Made by a program: the position numbers and the translations under genes. The notes beneath the pieces are model-generated. The model saw only the letters and a list, made by a program, of their open reading frames with translations. It was not told the DNA's origin and ran no database searches. Positions 16,311 through 25,160 of a stretch of 53,334 bases of DNA are shown here, piece after piece (positions within the stretch are counted from its first letter, which is position 1; each line of letters begins with the position of its first letter). Source of the stretch: CAYNST01 sp964399955 (GTDB lineage Bacteria; Pseudomonadota; Gammaproteobacteria; Pseudomonadales; Cellvibrionaceae); assembly GCA_964399955.1 (NCBI GenBank), contig CAYNST010000011.1, positions 1-53,334 on the forward strand. Direction: 5' to 3'.

Positions 16311-17158
16311 TGAGCACCAACCGACGTTTTCCGGGCTTGGTTCCGCTGCTGATCAAGTGGCTGTTGATACTGTCTTTGCTGCTGATGGCCACGAGCGTTT
16401 GGGCTCAAAGCGGGGAGGCGGACGACCCCGCCTTGTTGACACCCAGTGCGGCATCGGGCGGCAAAGCGTTTCAGCCCATACCGGCACTGCCCGCGGTGAC
16501 CGTGGCCACACAGGAAGACGGTTCGCAGGAATACACCGTTACCCTGCAGATTTTGATGCTGATGACAGCGCTGACTTTTTTGCCAGCGCTGGTGCTGATG
16601 ATGACCTCATTCACCCGCATCATTATTGTGTTTTCCATTCTGCGCCAGGCCCTGGGATTGCAGCAGTCGCCGTCCAACCAGATCCTGATTGGCCTGACCA
16701 TGTTCTTGACCTTTTTCATTATGTCGCCGGTACTCAATGAGGTTAACGACACTGCCTTGCAGCCCTATATCAATGAGCAGCTGAGTGCCAATGACGCTTT
16801 GGAAAAAGCCAAGGCGCCTTTTCATCGTTTCATGATGAATCAGACTCGAGAAAATGATCTGGCGTTGTTTTTCCGTATTTCCGGCACCGAGCAGGTCAAC
16901 GGGCCGGACGATGTGCCATTCAATATCCTTATGCCGGCGTTTTTGACCTCGGAGCTGAAAACCGCTTTTCAGATTGGTTTTATTATATTCATACCCTTCC
17001 TGGTTATTGACCTGGTTGTCGCCAGTGTGCTGATGGCCATGGGTATGATGATGTTGTCGCCGTTGATTATCTCCCTGCCGTTCAAAATCATGCTGTTTGT
17101 GATGGTGGATGGTTGGGGTTTGATTGTCGGCACCCTGGCGGCAAGCTTTGGTATTTAA
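16310..17158 (+). CDS. fliP: Flagellar export gate protein FliP
   Basis: FliP forms, with FliQ and FliR, the helical core of the flagellar type III export gate. The 282-residue protein has a cleavable signal peptide (KWLLILSLLLMATSVWAQS, residues about 16-34). It carries the FliP signatures LVLMMTSFTRIIIVFSILRQ and FIPFLVIDLVVASVLMAMGM. Four membrane helices are visible. Position and order fliOPQR are canonical. Confidence 0.96.
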   Translation: MSTNRRFPGLVPLLIKWLLILSLLLMATSVWAQSGEADDPALLTPSAASGGKAFQPIPALPAVTVATQEDGSQEYTVTLQILMLMTALTFLPALVLMMTSFTRIIIVFSILRQALGLQQSPSNQILIGLTMFLTFFIMSPVLNEVNDTALQPYINEQLSANDALEKAKAPFHRFMMNQTRENDLALFFRISGTEQVNGPDDVPFNILMPAFLTSELKTAFQIGFIIFIPFLVIDLVVASVLMAMGMMMLSPLIISLPFKIMLFVMVDGWGLIVGTLAASFGI

Positions 17159-17221
17159 CGCCATGACCTTGTGCGCCGCTCAAACCAGGATTTGTCAGCA
17201 ACGTTCTGCGGGATTTTTGTC

Positions 17222-17491
17222 ATGACTCAGGAAGTAGTGCTCGACCTTTACGGCCAGGCTTTTTTTCTGACGGTGGTCATGATCATGGTGATCGTCGGCC
17301 CCAGTCTGTTGGTGGGTCTGATCGTCAGCACCTTCCAGGCCGCCACCCAGATCAACGAACAGACGCTCAGCTTCCTGCCGCGTCTGGTCGTCACCATTGC
17401 CACCATCGTCACCACCGGGCCGTGGCTGCTCAGACAGTTGACGGACCTGTTTGAGCGGTTGATGGCCGACGTTCCCACCTTGATCGGTTAA
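17222..17491 (+). CDS. fliQ: Flagellar export gate protein FliQ
   Basis: This 89-residue protein with two membrane helices is the peripheral subunit of the FliPQR gate. The family pattern is clear: MTQEVVLDLYGQAFFLT, then GPSLLVGLIVSTFQAATQIN and EQTLSFLPRL. The open frame extends upstream to 17171, but the ATG at 17222 gives exactly the normal FliQ length. A 63-nt spacer separates it from fliP; fliR follows after 4 nt. Confidence 0.95.
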   Translation: MTQEVVLDLYGQAFFLTVVMIMVIVGPSLLVGLIVSTFQAATQINEQTLSFLPRLVVTIATIVTTGPWLLRQLTDLFERLMADVPTLIG

Positions 17492-17495
17492 ACCT

Positions 17496-18281
17496 GTGCA
17501 ACCGCTGCTGTTGGCAGATGCCCAGCTGAGCCTTTGGCTGCATCAGTACCTCCTGCCATTCATTCGCATAGGCGCCATGTTTATGGCCATGCCGGTGCTG
17601 GGCGCACGAGTGGTGCCGGCCCGGGTGCGGATTGGGCTTGCCATGATGATAACCCTGATTGTGGTCCCGCTGCTGCCCGACCTGCAGGTGCCGGAGCTGT
17701 TGTCGGTGCAGACCGGGCTTTTTGTGTTCCAGGAGTTGATGCTGGGCGTTGCTTTTGGGTTTGTATTTCAAATTTTTTTTCAGGTGTTTGTACTTGCCGG
17801 ACAGTATCTGGCCATGAAGATGGGACTGGGTTTCGCTTCCATGAACGACCCGGTCAACGGCGTGCAGACCACCGTGCTGTCGCAGTTCTATATGGTGATG
17901 GTCACTGTTTTGTTTGTCTCCAGTGGCGGTCATCTGGTGATGATTGAGATGCTGGTTAACAGCTTCCAGTCACTGCCGCCCACGCAGATGGTGTTCAGCG
18001 CAGCGAAGGCGCACGACCTTGTGTTGTTGGGAGGCTGGCTGTTTGCCAGCGCCCTGGTCATTGCCTTGCCCGTACTCACGGCGCTGCTGGTTGTCAATAT
18101 CACTTTTGCAGTAATGAGCCGCGCCGCGCCGCAAATCAATATTTTCAGTTTGGGTTTTCCATTCACCCTCATCTGTGGCATGGCGTTGGTCTGGCTGGGG
18201 CTGGACACCTTGATGCTGCATTTTGACGGCATATTTGTCGAAGGTTTTGGCTTTGCCCGCGGGCTTCTGGAGGTCAAATAG
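17496..18281 (+). CDS. fliR: Flagellar export gate protein FliR
   Basis: FliR completes the FliPQR export gate. The 261-residue, six-helix membrane protein shows the family signatures FIRIGAMFMAMPVLGARVVP and GVAFGFVFQIFFQVFVLAGQ. The hydrophobic C-terminus holds INIFSLGFPFTLICGMALVW. It starts with a GTG at 17496. The stop codon TAG is immediately followed by the flhB ATG, so the two are coupled. Confidence 0.95.
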   Translation: MQPLLLADAQLSLWLHQYLLPFIRIGAMFMAMPVLGARVVPARVRIGLAMMITLIVVPLLPDLQVPELLSVQTGLFVFQELMLGVAFGFVFQIFFQVFVLAGQYLAMKMGLGFASMNDPVNGVQTTVLSQFYMVMVTVLFVSSGGHLVMIEMLVNSFQSLPPTQMVFSAAKAHDLVLLGGWLFASALVIALPVLTALLVVNITFAVMSRAAPQINIFSLGFPFTLICGMALVWLGLDTLMLHFDGIFVEGFGFARGLLEVK

Positions 18282-19418
18282 ATGTCTGAAGAAGACAGTT
18301 CGCAGGAAAAGACCGAAGAACCCACCGCCAGGCGGCAGGAGAAGGCGCGCGAAGACGGCCAGGTTCCCCGCTCCAAAGATTTGACTACCGCAGCGGTGAT
18401 GCTGGCCGGTACGGTCGGACTGGCACTGTTTGGCGGCTGGGTGGCGCATACCCTGATGGAGGTGTTGGTTTTTAACTTCCAGTTGGAGCGGGAGGTTATC
18501 TATGACCCGCAGTTAATGATTGCCCAACTGGTGCATTCGTTCGACAAAGCGTTTTTTTCCCTTGCGCCGATTTTTGCCATGCTGCTGCTGGCTGCGGCTC
18601 TGTCGCCCATTCTGTTGGGTGGCTGGCTCTTCAGTGGAAAATCCATAGCGCCCAAAATGAACCGCATCAGCCCCATCGCCGGAATCAAGCGCATTTTTTC
18701 CGTCAAATCGCTGGTGGAGCTCGTCAAATCCATTGCCAAAATTGTAGTGGTGATTGCGGTGGCGCTGTTCACGCTCAAGTACTTCGAGCAACGCATCTTG
18801 ATTCTGGGTCAGCAGTCGCTGGAAGGGGCCATCCACAACTCGCTGCAAATAAGCCTGTGGGCCGCCATCTGGATTTCCTCGTCCATTTTGCTGATCGCCG
18901 CAATGGACGTTCCCTACCAGGTCTGGGAGAACAACAAAAAACTGAAAATGACCAAACAGGCAGTTAAGGACGAATACAAGGATTCCGAAGGCAAACCGGA
19001 AGTGAAGGGGCGTATCCGCCAGCTGCAACGCGAAATGTCCAACCGGCGCATGATGTCTGAAGTACCCAAGGCGGATGTCATCATCACCAACCCCACGCAT
19101 TTTTCCGTGGCGCTCAGATACGACCCCACCGGGCCGGGCACTCCCGTGGTGGTGGCCAAGGGGGTGGACCAGGTGGCTTTCAAGATTAGAGAGATCGCCA
19201 AGCAGCACAAGGTGGAGATTGTGCGGGCGCCGGTGTTGGCGCGGGCCATTTACCATACCACCGGTCTGGACCAGGAAATACCTCAGCAGTTATACCTGGC
19301 CGTGGCCCAGGTGCTGGCCTACATTTTTCAGCTGCGCAACTGGCGCAGCGGTATGGGCGAGAGGCCGCCTTATCCGCGAAACCTCAAAGTACCGCCCGAT
19401 ATGCAGTTCCCCCAGTAG
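18282..19418 (+). CDS. flhB: Flagellar export switch protein FlhB
   Basis: FlhB controls the substrate-specificity switch of the export apparatus. The 378-residue protein starts with the family N-terminus EDSSQEKTEEPTARRQEKAR, has four membrane helices (between about 35 and 215), and then a cytoplasmic domain. The autocleavage motif NPTH is at 270-273 (Asn270-Pro271). The length is standard. It ends the fliL-flhB unit; a 173-nt gap with its own promoter precedes flhA. Confidence 0.96.
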   Translation: MSEEDSSQEKTEEPTARRQEKAREDGQVPRSKDLTTAAVMLAGTVGLALFGGWVAHTLMEVLVFNFQLEREVIYDPQLMIAQLVHSFDKAFFSLAPIFAMLLLAAALSPILLGGWLFSGKSIAPKMNRISPIAGIKRIFSVKSLVELVKSIAKIVVVIAVALFTLKYFEQRILILGQQSLEGAIHNSLQISLWAAIWISSSILLIAAMDVPYQVWENNKKLKMTKQAVKDEYKDSEGKPEVKGRIRQLQREMSNRRMMSEVPKADVIITNPTHFSVALRYDPTGPGTPVVVAKGVDQVAFKIREIAKQHKVEIVRAPVLARAIYHTTGLDQEIPQQLYLAVAQVLAYIFQLRNWRSGMGERPPYPRNLKVPPDMQFPQ

Positions 19419-19448
19419 ATCCACATCACAGACAGTCCCGAATGCTCT

Positions 19449-19465
19449 CCCCTCCGTCGGAGGGG
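19449..19465 (+). repeat. Inverted repeat after flhB
   Basis: CCCCTCC (19449-19455) and GGAGGGG (19459-19465) form a perfect 7-bp stem with a 3-nt loop, extended by a run of G on the right. There is no T-run on the plus strand, so it is not a standard intrinsic terminator. It lies 31 nt after the flhB stop and could protect the 3' end of the fliL-flhB message. Confidence 0.35.
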
Positions 19466-19524
19466 GGGGTAGATCCGGCACGACCTGACTTTTCTGCCAC
19501 CTTTTTCCTCGGTTGCAGCCGCAG

Positions 19525-19540
19525 CGGAACGCTTCTTGCG
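19525..19540 (+). promoter_or_regulatory. Sigma-54 promoter for flhA
   Basis: CGGAACG-cttc-TTGCG has GG at 19526-19527 and GC at 19538-19539 with ten bases between. The ACG and TTGC parts fit the consensus; the first T and the C of TGGC are missing. It lies 52 nt before the preferred flhA start. flhA-flhF-fleN-fliA transcription is sigma-54/FleQ dependent in Pseudomonas. Confidence 0.55.
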
Positions 19541-19591
19541 ATAGGGCCTTTAGGCTCCGTATTGCGCCAAGCTTTTGGCAGAAGAGGTTCT

Positions 19592-21823
19592 ATGCCGGTA
19601 TCACTGTTACAGCATTTGAAATCGGTCCCGGGCAACATGACCCGGGAGTCGAGTTTGCGCAATGCCCGTTCGCTCTGGCATGGCAATCTATCCATTCCGA
19701 TTTTGCTGCTGATGCTGCTGGGCATGATGATCTTGCCCCTGCCTGCGTTTCTGCTAGACACCTTCTTTTCCTTCAACATCGCTTTGTCCATCCTTGTTTT
19801 ACTGGTCAGCGTCTACGCCATGCGCCCGCTGGACTTTGCCGTGTTCCCGACGGTATTGCTGGTGGCAACCCTGTTGCGGCTGGCCTTGAACGTCGCCTCT
19901 ACCCGCATAGTGCTGCTGGAGGGCCATGAGGGAGGGGACGCCGCAGGCAAGGTGATTGAAGCCTTTGGTGCAGTGGTCATTGGCGGCAATTACGCGGTGG
20001 GACTGGTGGTGTTCATTATTCTGATCATCATCAATTTCGTGGTGGTCACCAAGGGTGCCGGGCGTATCTCAGAGGTAAGTGCGCGCTTTACCCTGGATGC
20101 CATGCCCGGTAAACAGATGGCAATCGACGCCGATCTGAACGCGGGTTTGATCGATCAGGAAGAAGCCAAAACTCGCCGCAGCGAGGTATCTGCAGAAGCC
20201 GATTTCTACGGCGCCATGGACGGAGCCAGCAAGTTTGTGCGCGGTGACTCGGTGGCCGGCATCATGATCCTGGTGATCAATATTGTGGGCGGCCTGGGTG
20301 TGGGTATGGCGCAGCACCAGCTGGATTTTGGCCAGGCGCTGGAGATATACGTGCTGCTGACCATTGGTGACGGGTTGGTGGCACAGATACCCTCCCTGCT
20401 GCTGTCGGTCGCGGCGGCGATCATGGTAACGCGGGTCAACAGCTCCGAGAGCATGAGCAACCAGGTGATTGGGCAGATGTTTGACTCGCCCAAAGCGCTC
20501 GGCATTGCGGCCGTTATCCTGTTCATTATGGGCGCTGTGCCGGGCATGCCTCACGTGGCCTTCATTGGCCTGTCGCTGGTCTGCGCCGCGCTCGCCTATT
20601 ACATTCACTTCAAGAAAAACCTGGCCGAAGTCGTCGAAGAAGACGGCCCGCGTCTACGCCGCATGCCAAACAATGCTGCGGGCGGAGTGAGCGGTCAGGG
20701 TGCGCCCACACAGATGCTGGCGCCGGCGCTGGAGCATCATTCCGGCCGCCATTCCGAGCCTACCGAGGTGTCCTGGAGCGATGTGACACCGGTGGATATT
20801 CTTGGGCTGGAGGTTGGCTACCGGCTGATCCCACTGGTTGACAAAAATCAGCAGGGCGAGCTCTTGGGCCGCATCAAAGGCGTGCGCAAAAAGCTGTCGC
20901 AGGAGGTGGGTTTTCTGGTGCCGCCCGTACACATCCGCGACAACCTGGAGCTGCTGCCCAACGCCTATCGCATCACCTTGATGGGCGTAAGCCTGGGGGA
21001 AGGCGAGGTGTTCCCCGACAAATCTCTGGCGATAGACCCGGGCCAGGTGTTTGGACAGCTGCAGGGCATTAAAACCAAGGACCCGGCGTTTGGACTGGAC
21101 GCCATCTGGATTGACGAGGCGCAGAAAGACCAGGCGCAGACCCTGGGCTACACCGTGGTGGACACCAGCACCGTAGTGGCCACCCACCTGAACCAGATTA
21201 TCCAGCAGCACACTCACGAACTGCTGGGCCACGAAGAGAGCCAGAAATGGCTGGAGTTGCTGGGTGAAAAGTCCCCCAAACTGGTGGAAGAACTGGTGCC
21301 CAATACCATCAGCGTCAATACCCTGCTCAAAGTTCTGCAGAACCTCCTGCGCGAGCAGGTCTCCATTCGCGACATGCGCAGCATAGCCGAAGCTTTGGCG
21401 GCGCACGGCGACAAAAGTCAAGATATCGCCGCATTGACCGGACAGGTGCGCATTGCCCTGGCGCGGCAAATCGTCCAGAACATCGTGGGTGCAGAGCCAA
21501 ATATACCGGTTATCACGCTGGATCCATCGTTGGAACAATTGTTGCTCCAGTCGGTACAGCAGGCACAGAAAGTTGGCGCCGATGCCACAGCGTTTATTGA
21601 GCCCCGTCTGGCAGAGCGCCTGAGTCAGGCACTGGGTCAAACCGGGCAGCAGCAGGAGACGGCTGGCAAACCGGTAGTGCTGCTGGTGGCCGCGCCACTG
21701 CGGATGACCATGGCCAAGTTTGCCCGGTTCAGCATGCCGCAAATGAACGTTCTGGCCTACAACGAAGTGCCCGACAACAAACAGATTACTATTGAAGCCA
21801 CCGTTGGTGGTGAGCTGGCTTAA
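19592..21823 (+). CDS. flhA: Flagellar export gate protein FlhA
   Basis: FlhA is the largest export gate component. Its membrane part handles ions, and its cytoplasmic ring binds chaperone-substrate complexes. The 743-residue protein has a hydrophobic half (LSIPILLLMLLGMMILPLPA onward, about eight helices). The conserved FHIPEP-type loop contains GRISEVSARFTLDAMPGKQM and DADLNAGLIDQEEAKTRR. The soluble C-terminal domain begins near DILGLEVGYRLIP. The open frame reaches 19442, but the ATG at 19592 has AGAGG 5 nt upstream and follows the sigma-54 promoter. An ATG at 19637 is an alternative. Confidence 0.93.
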   Translation: MPVSLLQHLKSVPGNMTRESSLRNARSLWHGNLSIPILLLMLLGMMILPLPAFLLDTFFSFNIALSILVLLVSVYAMRPLDFAVFPTVLLVATLLRLALNVASTRIVLLEGHEGGDAAGKVIEAFGAVVIGGNYAVGLVVFIILIIINFVVVTKGAGRISEVSARFTLDAMPGKQMAIDADLNAGLIDQEEAKTRRSEVSAEADFYGAMDGASKFVRGDSVAGIMILVINIVGGLGVGMAQHQLDFGQALEIYVLLTIGDGLVAQIPSLLLSVAAAIMVTRVNSSESMSNQVIGQMFDSPKALGIAAVILFIMGAVPGMPHVAFIGLSLVCAALAYYIHFKKNLAEVVEEDGPRLRRMPNNAAGGVSGQGAPTQMLAPALEHHSGRHSEPTEVSWSDVTPVDILGLEVGYRLIPLVDKNQQGELLGRIKGVRKKLSQEVGFLVPPVHIRDNLELLPNAYRITLMGVSLGEGEVFPDKSLAIDPGQVFGQLQGIKTKDPAFGLDAIWIDEAQKDQAQTLGYTVVDTSTVVATHLNQIIQQHTHELLGHEESQKWLELLGEKSPKLVEELVPNTISVNTLLKVLQNLLREQVSIRDMRSIAEALAAHGDKSQDIAALTGQVRIALARQIVQNIVGAEPNIPVITLDPSLEQLLLQSVQQAQKVGADATAFIEPRLAERLSQALGQTGQQQETAGKPVVLLVAAPLRMTMAKFARFSMPQMNVLAYNEVPDNKQITIEATVGGELA

Positions 21824-21839
21824 GTCCCTGGAGACTCCT

Positions 21840-23312
21840 ATGACCATCAAGCGTTTTGTAGCCCCCGATATGCGCCGCGCCCTGGAAATGGTCCGCAATG
21901 AATTGGGCCCAGAAGCCATCATACTGTCCAGCCAGCGCACCAAGCAGGGGGTGGAAATCATCACCTCCGCAGAGCTCGATCCGCCAACCCGGGGCAGCGA
22001 GTCCCGGCGCGAATTTGGCCAGCGTTTTGATCCAGAGCTGGATCTGCCTTTGGCGAGCGACCAGGCCTGGAAGCAGCAGAAGCAAATTGCCGACGCCGCA
22101 GAAAGCTACCATGAGCGCGCAAGCGCAGCCGCGCCTGGACGAGCCGAAGCCCTGGCCGCAGAGATAGAAGCCGCTCGCGAGCGCATGTTTGCCGCCCGGG
22201 AACGGGTGAATCAGCGTGCGCCAGCACAGGCGCAGGCAGCGGCACCTCGGACCCGTACAGCGGAACCTCAGCCGGAATCCGCCGAGCTGCACGCCATCAA
22301 TCCATTCAAGCTGGACCGGCAAATGGACGGGCTGGCCGAGCAGGTGCGCTCGCGGGCAGAAGAGCAGGCGGCGCACGAAGCGCAGCTGGAAACTGGCCGT
22401 TTGTCCCTGCTGCAAAACGAAATCGCCGACATGCGTCTGCTGCTTGAGCAGCAGATGTGGCGCATGCGCGAGGACACTGCTCGGGCACCGCGCCATGAGC
22501 CGGAGCAGACCCTTGCAAGTGAAGCGCTCAACAACCGCCTGACGCATCTGGGCCTTCCGACCACGCTGGTGCGGCAGTTGTCTGCCCTGGCCACGCCCGG
22601 CAAGCATTTGAGTGTTGCCTGGCGCGAATCTCTGGCCCGGCTGGCGCAGCGTATCCCGGTGGACACCCAGGATCCTATCGACAAGGGCGGCGTGTTCGCC
22701 TTTGTGGGTCCGACCGGGGTGGGCAAGACCACCACCATCGCCAAATTGGCGGCGCGCTATGTGTTGCAGCACGGTTTGGGCAAGGTGGCGCTGGTGACTA
22801 CGGATACCTACCGGGTAGGTGCTCACGATCAGCTGCGGGCGCTGGGGCGCATTCTCAATGTTCCGGTACGGGTGGTGGATCAAGAGCGCAGCCTGCCGCA
22901 AATGGTGGCCAGTCTGCGCAACTTCCCCCTGATCCTGATAGACACCGCCGGCTTTCGGCAGGGCGACCCTCTGCTCAAGGAGCAGGAAGCCATGCTCGAT
23001 AGCTGTACCGGCATTACCCGTATCCTGGCGCTGGCCTGCAACAGTCAGGTGCAGACGCTGAAGGCCTCCACCCACGCGTACAGTCGCGGCCAGTTGGCCG
23101 GCTGCGTGCTCACCAAACTTGACGAGAGCATGAGCCTGGGAGAGGTGCTGGGCGTGGTGATCGAGCGTCAGCTTCCTGTCCTCTACGCCTCGGACGGTCA
23201 GGGCATACCCAAGGACATTGCGCCGGCGGCCGGTCACAAGCTGGTGGCCAAAGCGGTAGCCATTCTCAAGTCGCAACAAACGGGTGAGCCGGTTGCTGCC
23301 GGGCAGGGCTAG
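21840..23312 (+). CDS. flhF: Flagellar biosynthesis GTPase FlhF
   Basis: FlhF is an SRP-like GTPase that places the flagellum at the cell pole. The 490-residue protein has the N-terminal motif MTIKRFVAPDMRRALEMV, a long charged middle region (about 80-230), an N domain, and a G domain. The G domain carries GPTGVGKTT (290-298), DTYRVGAHDQLRALG (322-336), DTAGFRQGD (368-376) and TKLDES. The ATG at 21840 is preceded by CTGGAG. FlhF is present only in some flagellates, mostly polar ones, and works against FleN, encoded next. Confidence 0.95.
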   Translation: MTIKRFVAPDMRRALEMVRNELGPEAIILSSQRTKQGVEIITSAELDPPTRGSESRREFGQRFDPELDLPLASDQAWKQQKQIADAAESYHERASAAAPGRAEALAAEIEAARERMFAARERVNQRAPAQAQAAAPRTRTAEPQPESAELHAINPFKLDRQMDGLAEQVRSRAEEQAAHEAQLETGRLSLLQNEIADMRLLLEQQMWRMREDTARAPRHEPEQTLASEALNNRLTHLGLPTTLVRQLSALATPGKHLSVAWRESLARLAQRIPVDTQDPIDKGGVFAFVGPTGVGKTTTIAKLAARYVLQHGLGKVALVTTDTYRVGAHDQLRALGRILNVPVRVVDQERSLPQMVASLRNFPLILIDTAGFRQGDPLLKEQEAMLDSCTGITRILALACNSQVQTLKASTHAYSRGQLAGCVLTKLDESMSLGEVLGVVIERQLPVLYASDGQGIPKDIAPAAGHKLVAKAVAILKSQQTGEPVAAGQG

Positions 23313-23322
23313 CGCGTGGCGA

Positions 23323-23338
23323 TGGCGGCCGGATTGCG
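23323..23338 (+). promoter_or_regulatory. Candidate sigma-54 promoter for fleN
   Basis: TGGCGGC-cgga-TTGCG has GG at 23324-23325 and GC at 23336-23337, ten bases apart, with TGGC and TTGC intact. It lies in the 115-nt flhF-fleN gap, about 90 nt before the fleN ATG. A TATACT sequence at 23353-23358 could alternatively be a sigma-70 -10 box, but no -35 with normal spacing is seen. Confidence 0.5.
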
Positions 23339-23427
23339 CGTCAAACAGCATCTATACTAAAAAAACCCAATAGGTGTCGACTTCCCATAGGGGCTTTCCG
23401 GCGCAGAGACAGAGGCAGGCAGAATTC

Positions 23428-24258
23428 ATGAACAGCGGTCGTCCAGTTAAGGTTATTGCCGTTACCGGCGGAAAGGGTGGAGTTGGCAAAACCAATCTCT
23501 CGGTCAATCTGGGTGTTGCCCTGGCAGAGATGCAGAGGCGGGTGGTGCTGATGGATGCGGATCTGGGCCTTGCCAATGTGGACGTTCTGCTTGGTCTGCA
23601 GGCAAAGTACAACCTTGCGGATGTGCTCAGCGGCGAGAAGCGGCTGAAGGACATTTTATTGACCGGACCTGCGGGCATGAAAATAGTGCCGGCGGCTTCC
23701 GGCATAGCGCACATGACTCAGCTCTCCCGGCCCGAGCATGCGGCGCTGATTCACTCTTTCAGTGAGCTGTCTGACCAGGTCGATGTGTTCATTGTGGATA
23801 CCGCCGCCGGCATCTCCGATACGGTGGTCAGTTTCGTGCGGGCCGCACAGGAAGTGGTGGTGGTGGTATGCGACGAGCCGTCGTCCATCACCGACGCCTA
23901 CGCCCTGATCAAGTTGCTCAGCACCGAGCACGGCGTGTTTCGCTTTCGGGTGATTGCCAACATGACCAGGACCTCTCAGGAAGGACTTAACCTATTCAAT
24001 AAATTGAATGGCGTCTGTGAGCGCTTCCTGGATGCGTCGCTGCAGTATTTGGGCTCGGTGCCCTTTGATGAGAATGTGCGTAAATCTGTGCAAAAGCGCA
24101 AGGCCCTGCTGGAAGTGGCGCCCACTTGCAAGGCAGCGGTTGCCATCCGCCAACTGGCGCAAAAAGTTGATGCCTGGCCCACTCCGCACTCCGCCCGCGG
24201 ACATCTGGAATTTTTTCTTGAGCGACTGCTCAACACCCAGAACGCGGTGGGGTACTGA
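23428..24258 (+). CDS. fleN: Flagellar number regulator FleN (FlhG), MinD-like ATPase
   Basis: FleN restricts flagellar number by antagonising FleQ and counteracting FlhF. The 276-residue protein has the deviant Walker A GGKGGVGKT (14-22), LMDADLGLANVDVLLGL, and the switch region VDTAAGISDTVVSF. A GTG at 23374 opens the frame, but the ATG at 23428 gives the normal N-terminus and length (about 275-280). The C-terminal half ends in an amphipathic helix expected for membrane association. Confidence 0.94.
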   Translation: MNSGRPVKVIAVTGGKGGVGKTNLSVNLGVALAEMQRRVVLMDADLGLANVDVLLGLQAKYNLADVLSGEKRLKDILLTGPAGMKIVPAASGIAHMTQLSRPEHAALIHSFSELSDQVDVFIVDTAAGISDTVVSFVRAAQEVVVVVCDEPSSITDAYALIKLLSTEHGVFRFRVIANMTRTSQEGLNLFNKLNGVCERFLDASLQYLGSVPFDENVRKSVQKRKALLEVAPTCKAAVAIRQLAQKVDAWPTPHSARGHLEFFLERLLNTQNAVGY

Positions 24259-24305
24259 ACTGTGCCCGCTGCCTACTTCATAGCTGCTCGCCGGGAGTTG
24301 CCTTT

Positions 24306-25052
24306 GTGATGTCCACCAGCGGTTTGGCTGCTTACGAAAAGGCTCAGGACCTGGGCGCTGCCATCGATGTGGCAGACTATGCCTACCTGGTAAAGCGCAT
24401 TGCATTGCACCTGATCGCGCGCCTGCCTGCCAGTGTGCAACTGGACGATCTGATCCAGGCCGGCAGCATCGGCCTGTTGGAAGCAGCCCAAAAATTTGAC
24501 GGCGGCAAGGGCGCCTCTTTCGAGACCTATGCCGGTATTCGCATTCGCGGCGCCATGGTTGACGAAATGCGTCGCGGCGACTGGGTGCCGCGCTCCGTAC
24601 ATCGCAATGCCAGGCGCATCAGTCAGGCCATGAGGGCGGTAGAGGCCCGTACCGGCCGGGATGCCAGCGACAGCGAAGTGGCCAGAGAGTTAAACATTCC
24701 CCTGGACGAATATCACGCTATGGCCAGTGATGCGCTGGCCGGCAGATTGTTCAGCCTGGAGGCGCTGACTGAAGAAAACGACGCTGCCGACCATTTGCCG
24801 GAAGACCCTGACGGTCCCAATCCTGCGGAAGCCATCCAGGCCAATGCACTGCAAACGGCGCTGGCAAAAGCCATAGATGAGTTGCCCGAGCGGGAAAGGC
24901 TGGTGCTGTCACTCTATTACGATCAAGAACTCAATCTGAAAGAAATTGGGCTGGTCTTGAACGTCAGCGAATCGCGCGTCTGTCAAATTCACTCCCAGGC
25001 CGCATTGCGGCTTAAGGGCAAGTTGTCCGGCTGGCTTCCCGGCCGCGACTGA
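24306..25052 (+). CDS. fliA: RNA polymerase sigma-28 factor FliA
   Basis: FliA directs transcription of late genes (flagellin, chemotaxis, motor) after FlgM export. The 248-residue protein has sigma region 2 (DDLIQAGSIGLLEAAQKFD and FETYAGIRIRGAMVDEMRRG), region 3 (ISQAMRAVEARTGRDASDSE) and region 4 (LSLYYDQELNLKEIGLVLNV). GTG (24306) and ATG (24309) are adjacent starts; GGGAG at 24293-24297 is better spaced for the GTG. A plausible FliA-type promoter precedes cheY, immediately downstream. Confidence 0.95.
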   Translation: MMSTSGLAAYEKAQDLGAAIDVADYAYLVKRIALHLIARLPASVQLDDLIQAGSIGLLEAAQKFDGGKGASFETYAGIRIRGAMVDEMRRGDWVPRSVHRNARRISQAMRAVEARTGRDASDSEVARELNIPLDEYHAMASDALAGRLFSLEALTEENDAADHLPEDPDGPNPAEAIQANALQTALAKAIDELPERERLVLSLYYDQELNLKEIGLVLNVSESRVCQIHSQAALRLKGKLSGWLPGRD

Positions 25053-25072
25053 GGTCACCCTTGGTTTCCACT

Positions 25073-25099
25073 TGAAGACATCAAAAACATGGCCGACTG
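25073..25099 (+). promoter_or_regulatory. Candidate sigma-28 (FliA) promoter for cheY operon
   Basis: TGAA at 25073-25076, then exactly 15 bases, then GCCGACTG at 25092-25099. The FliA consensus is TAAA-N15-GCCGATAA, so three of four -35 bases and GCCGA of the -10 box match. It lies in the 108-nt gap between fliA and cheY and would give a leader of about 55 nt. Confidence 0.5.
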
Positions 25100-25160
25100 C
25101 CAGTCAGCGGCTAGACTAATTAATAATCCATTATGCGTTCGGCAATGGGCGGGGGTTGAG

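Noticed and set aside
19442..19591. 50-residue N-terminal extension of flhA
   Set aside because: It contains the post-flhB hairpin and the candidate sigma-54 promoter and has no similarity to known FlhA N-termini.
23334..23358. Sigma-70 promoter TTGCGC / TATACT before fleN
   Set aside because: The spacer is only 13 bp, too short for a working promoter. The overlapping sigma-54 element is better.
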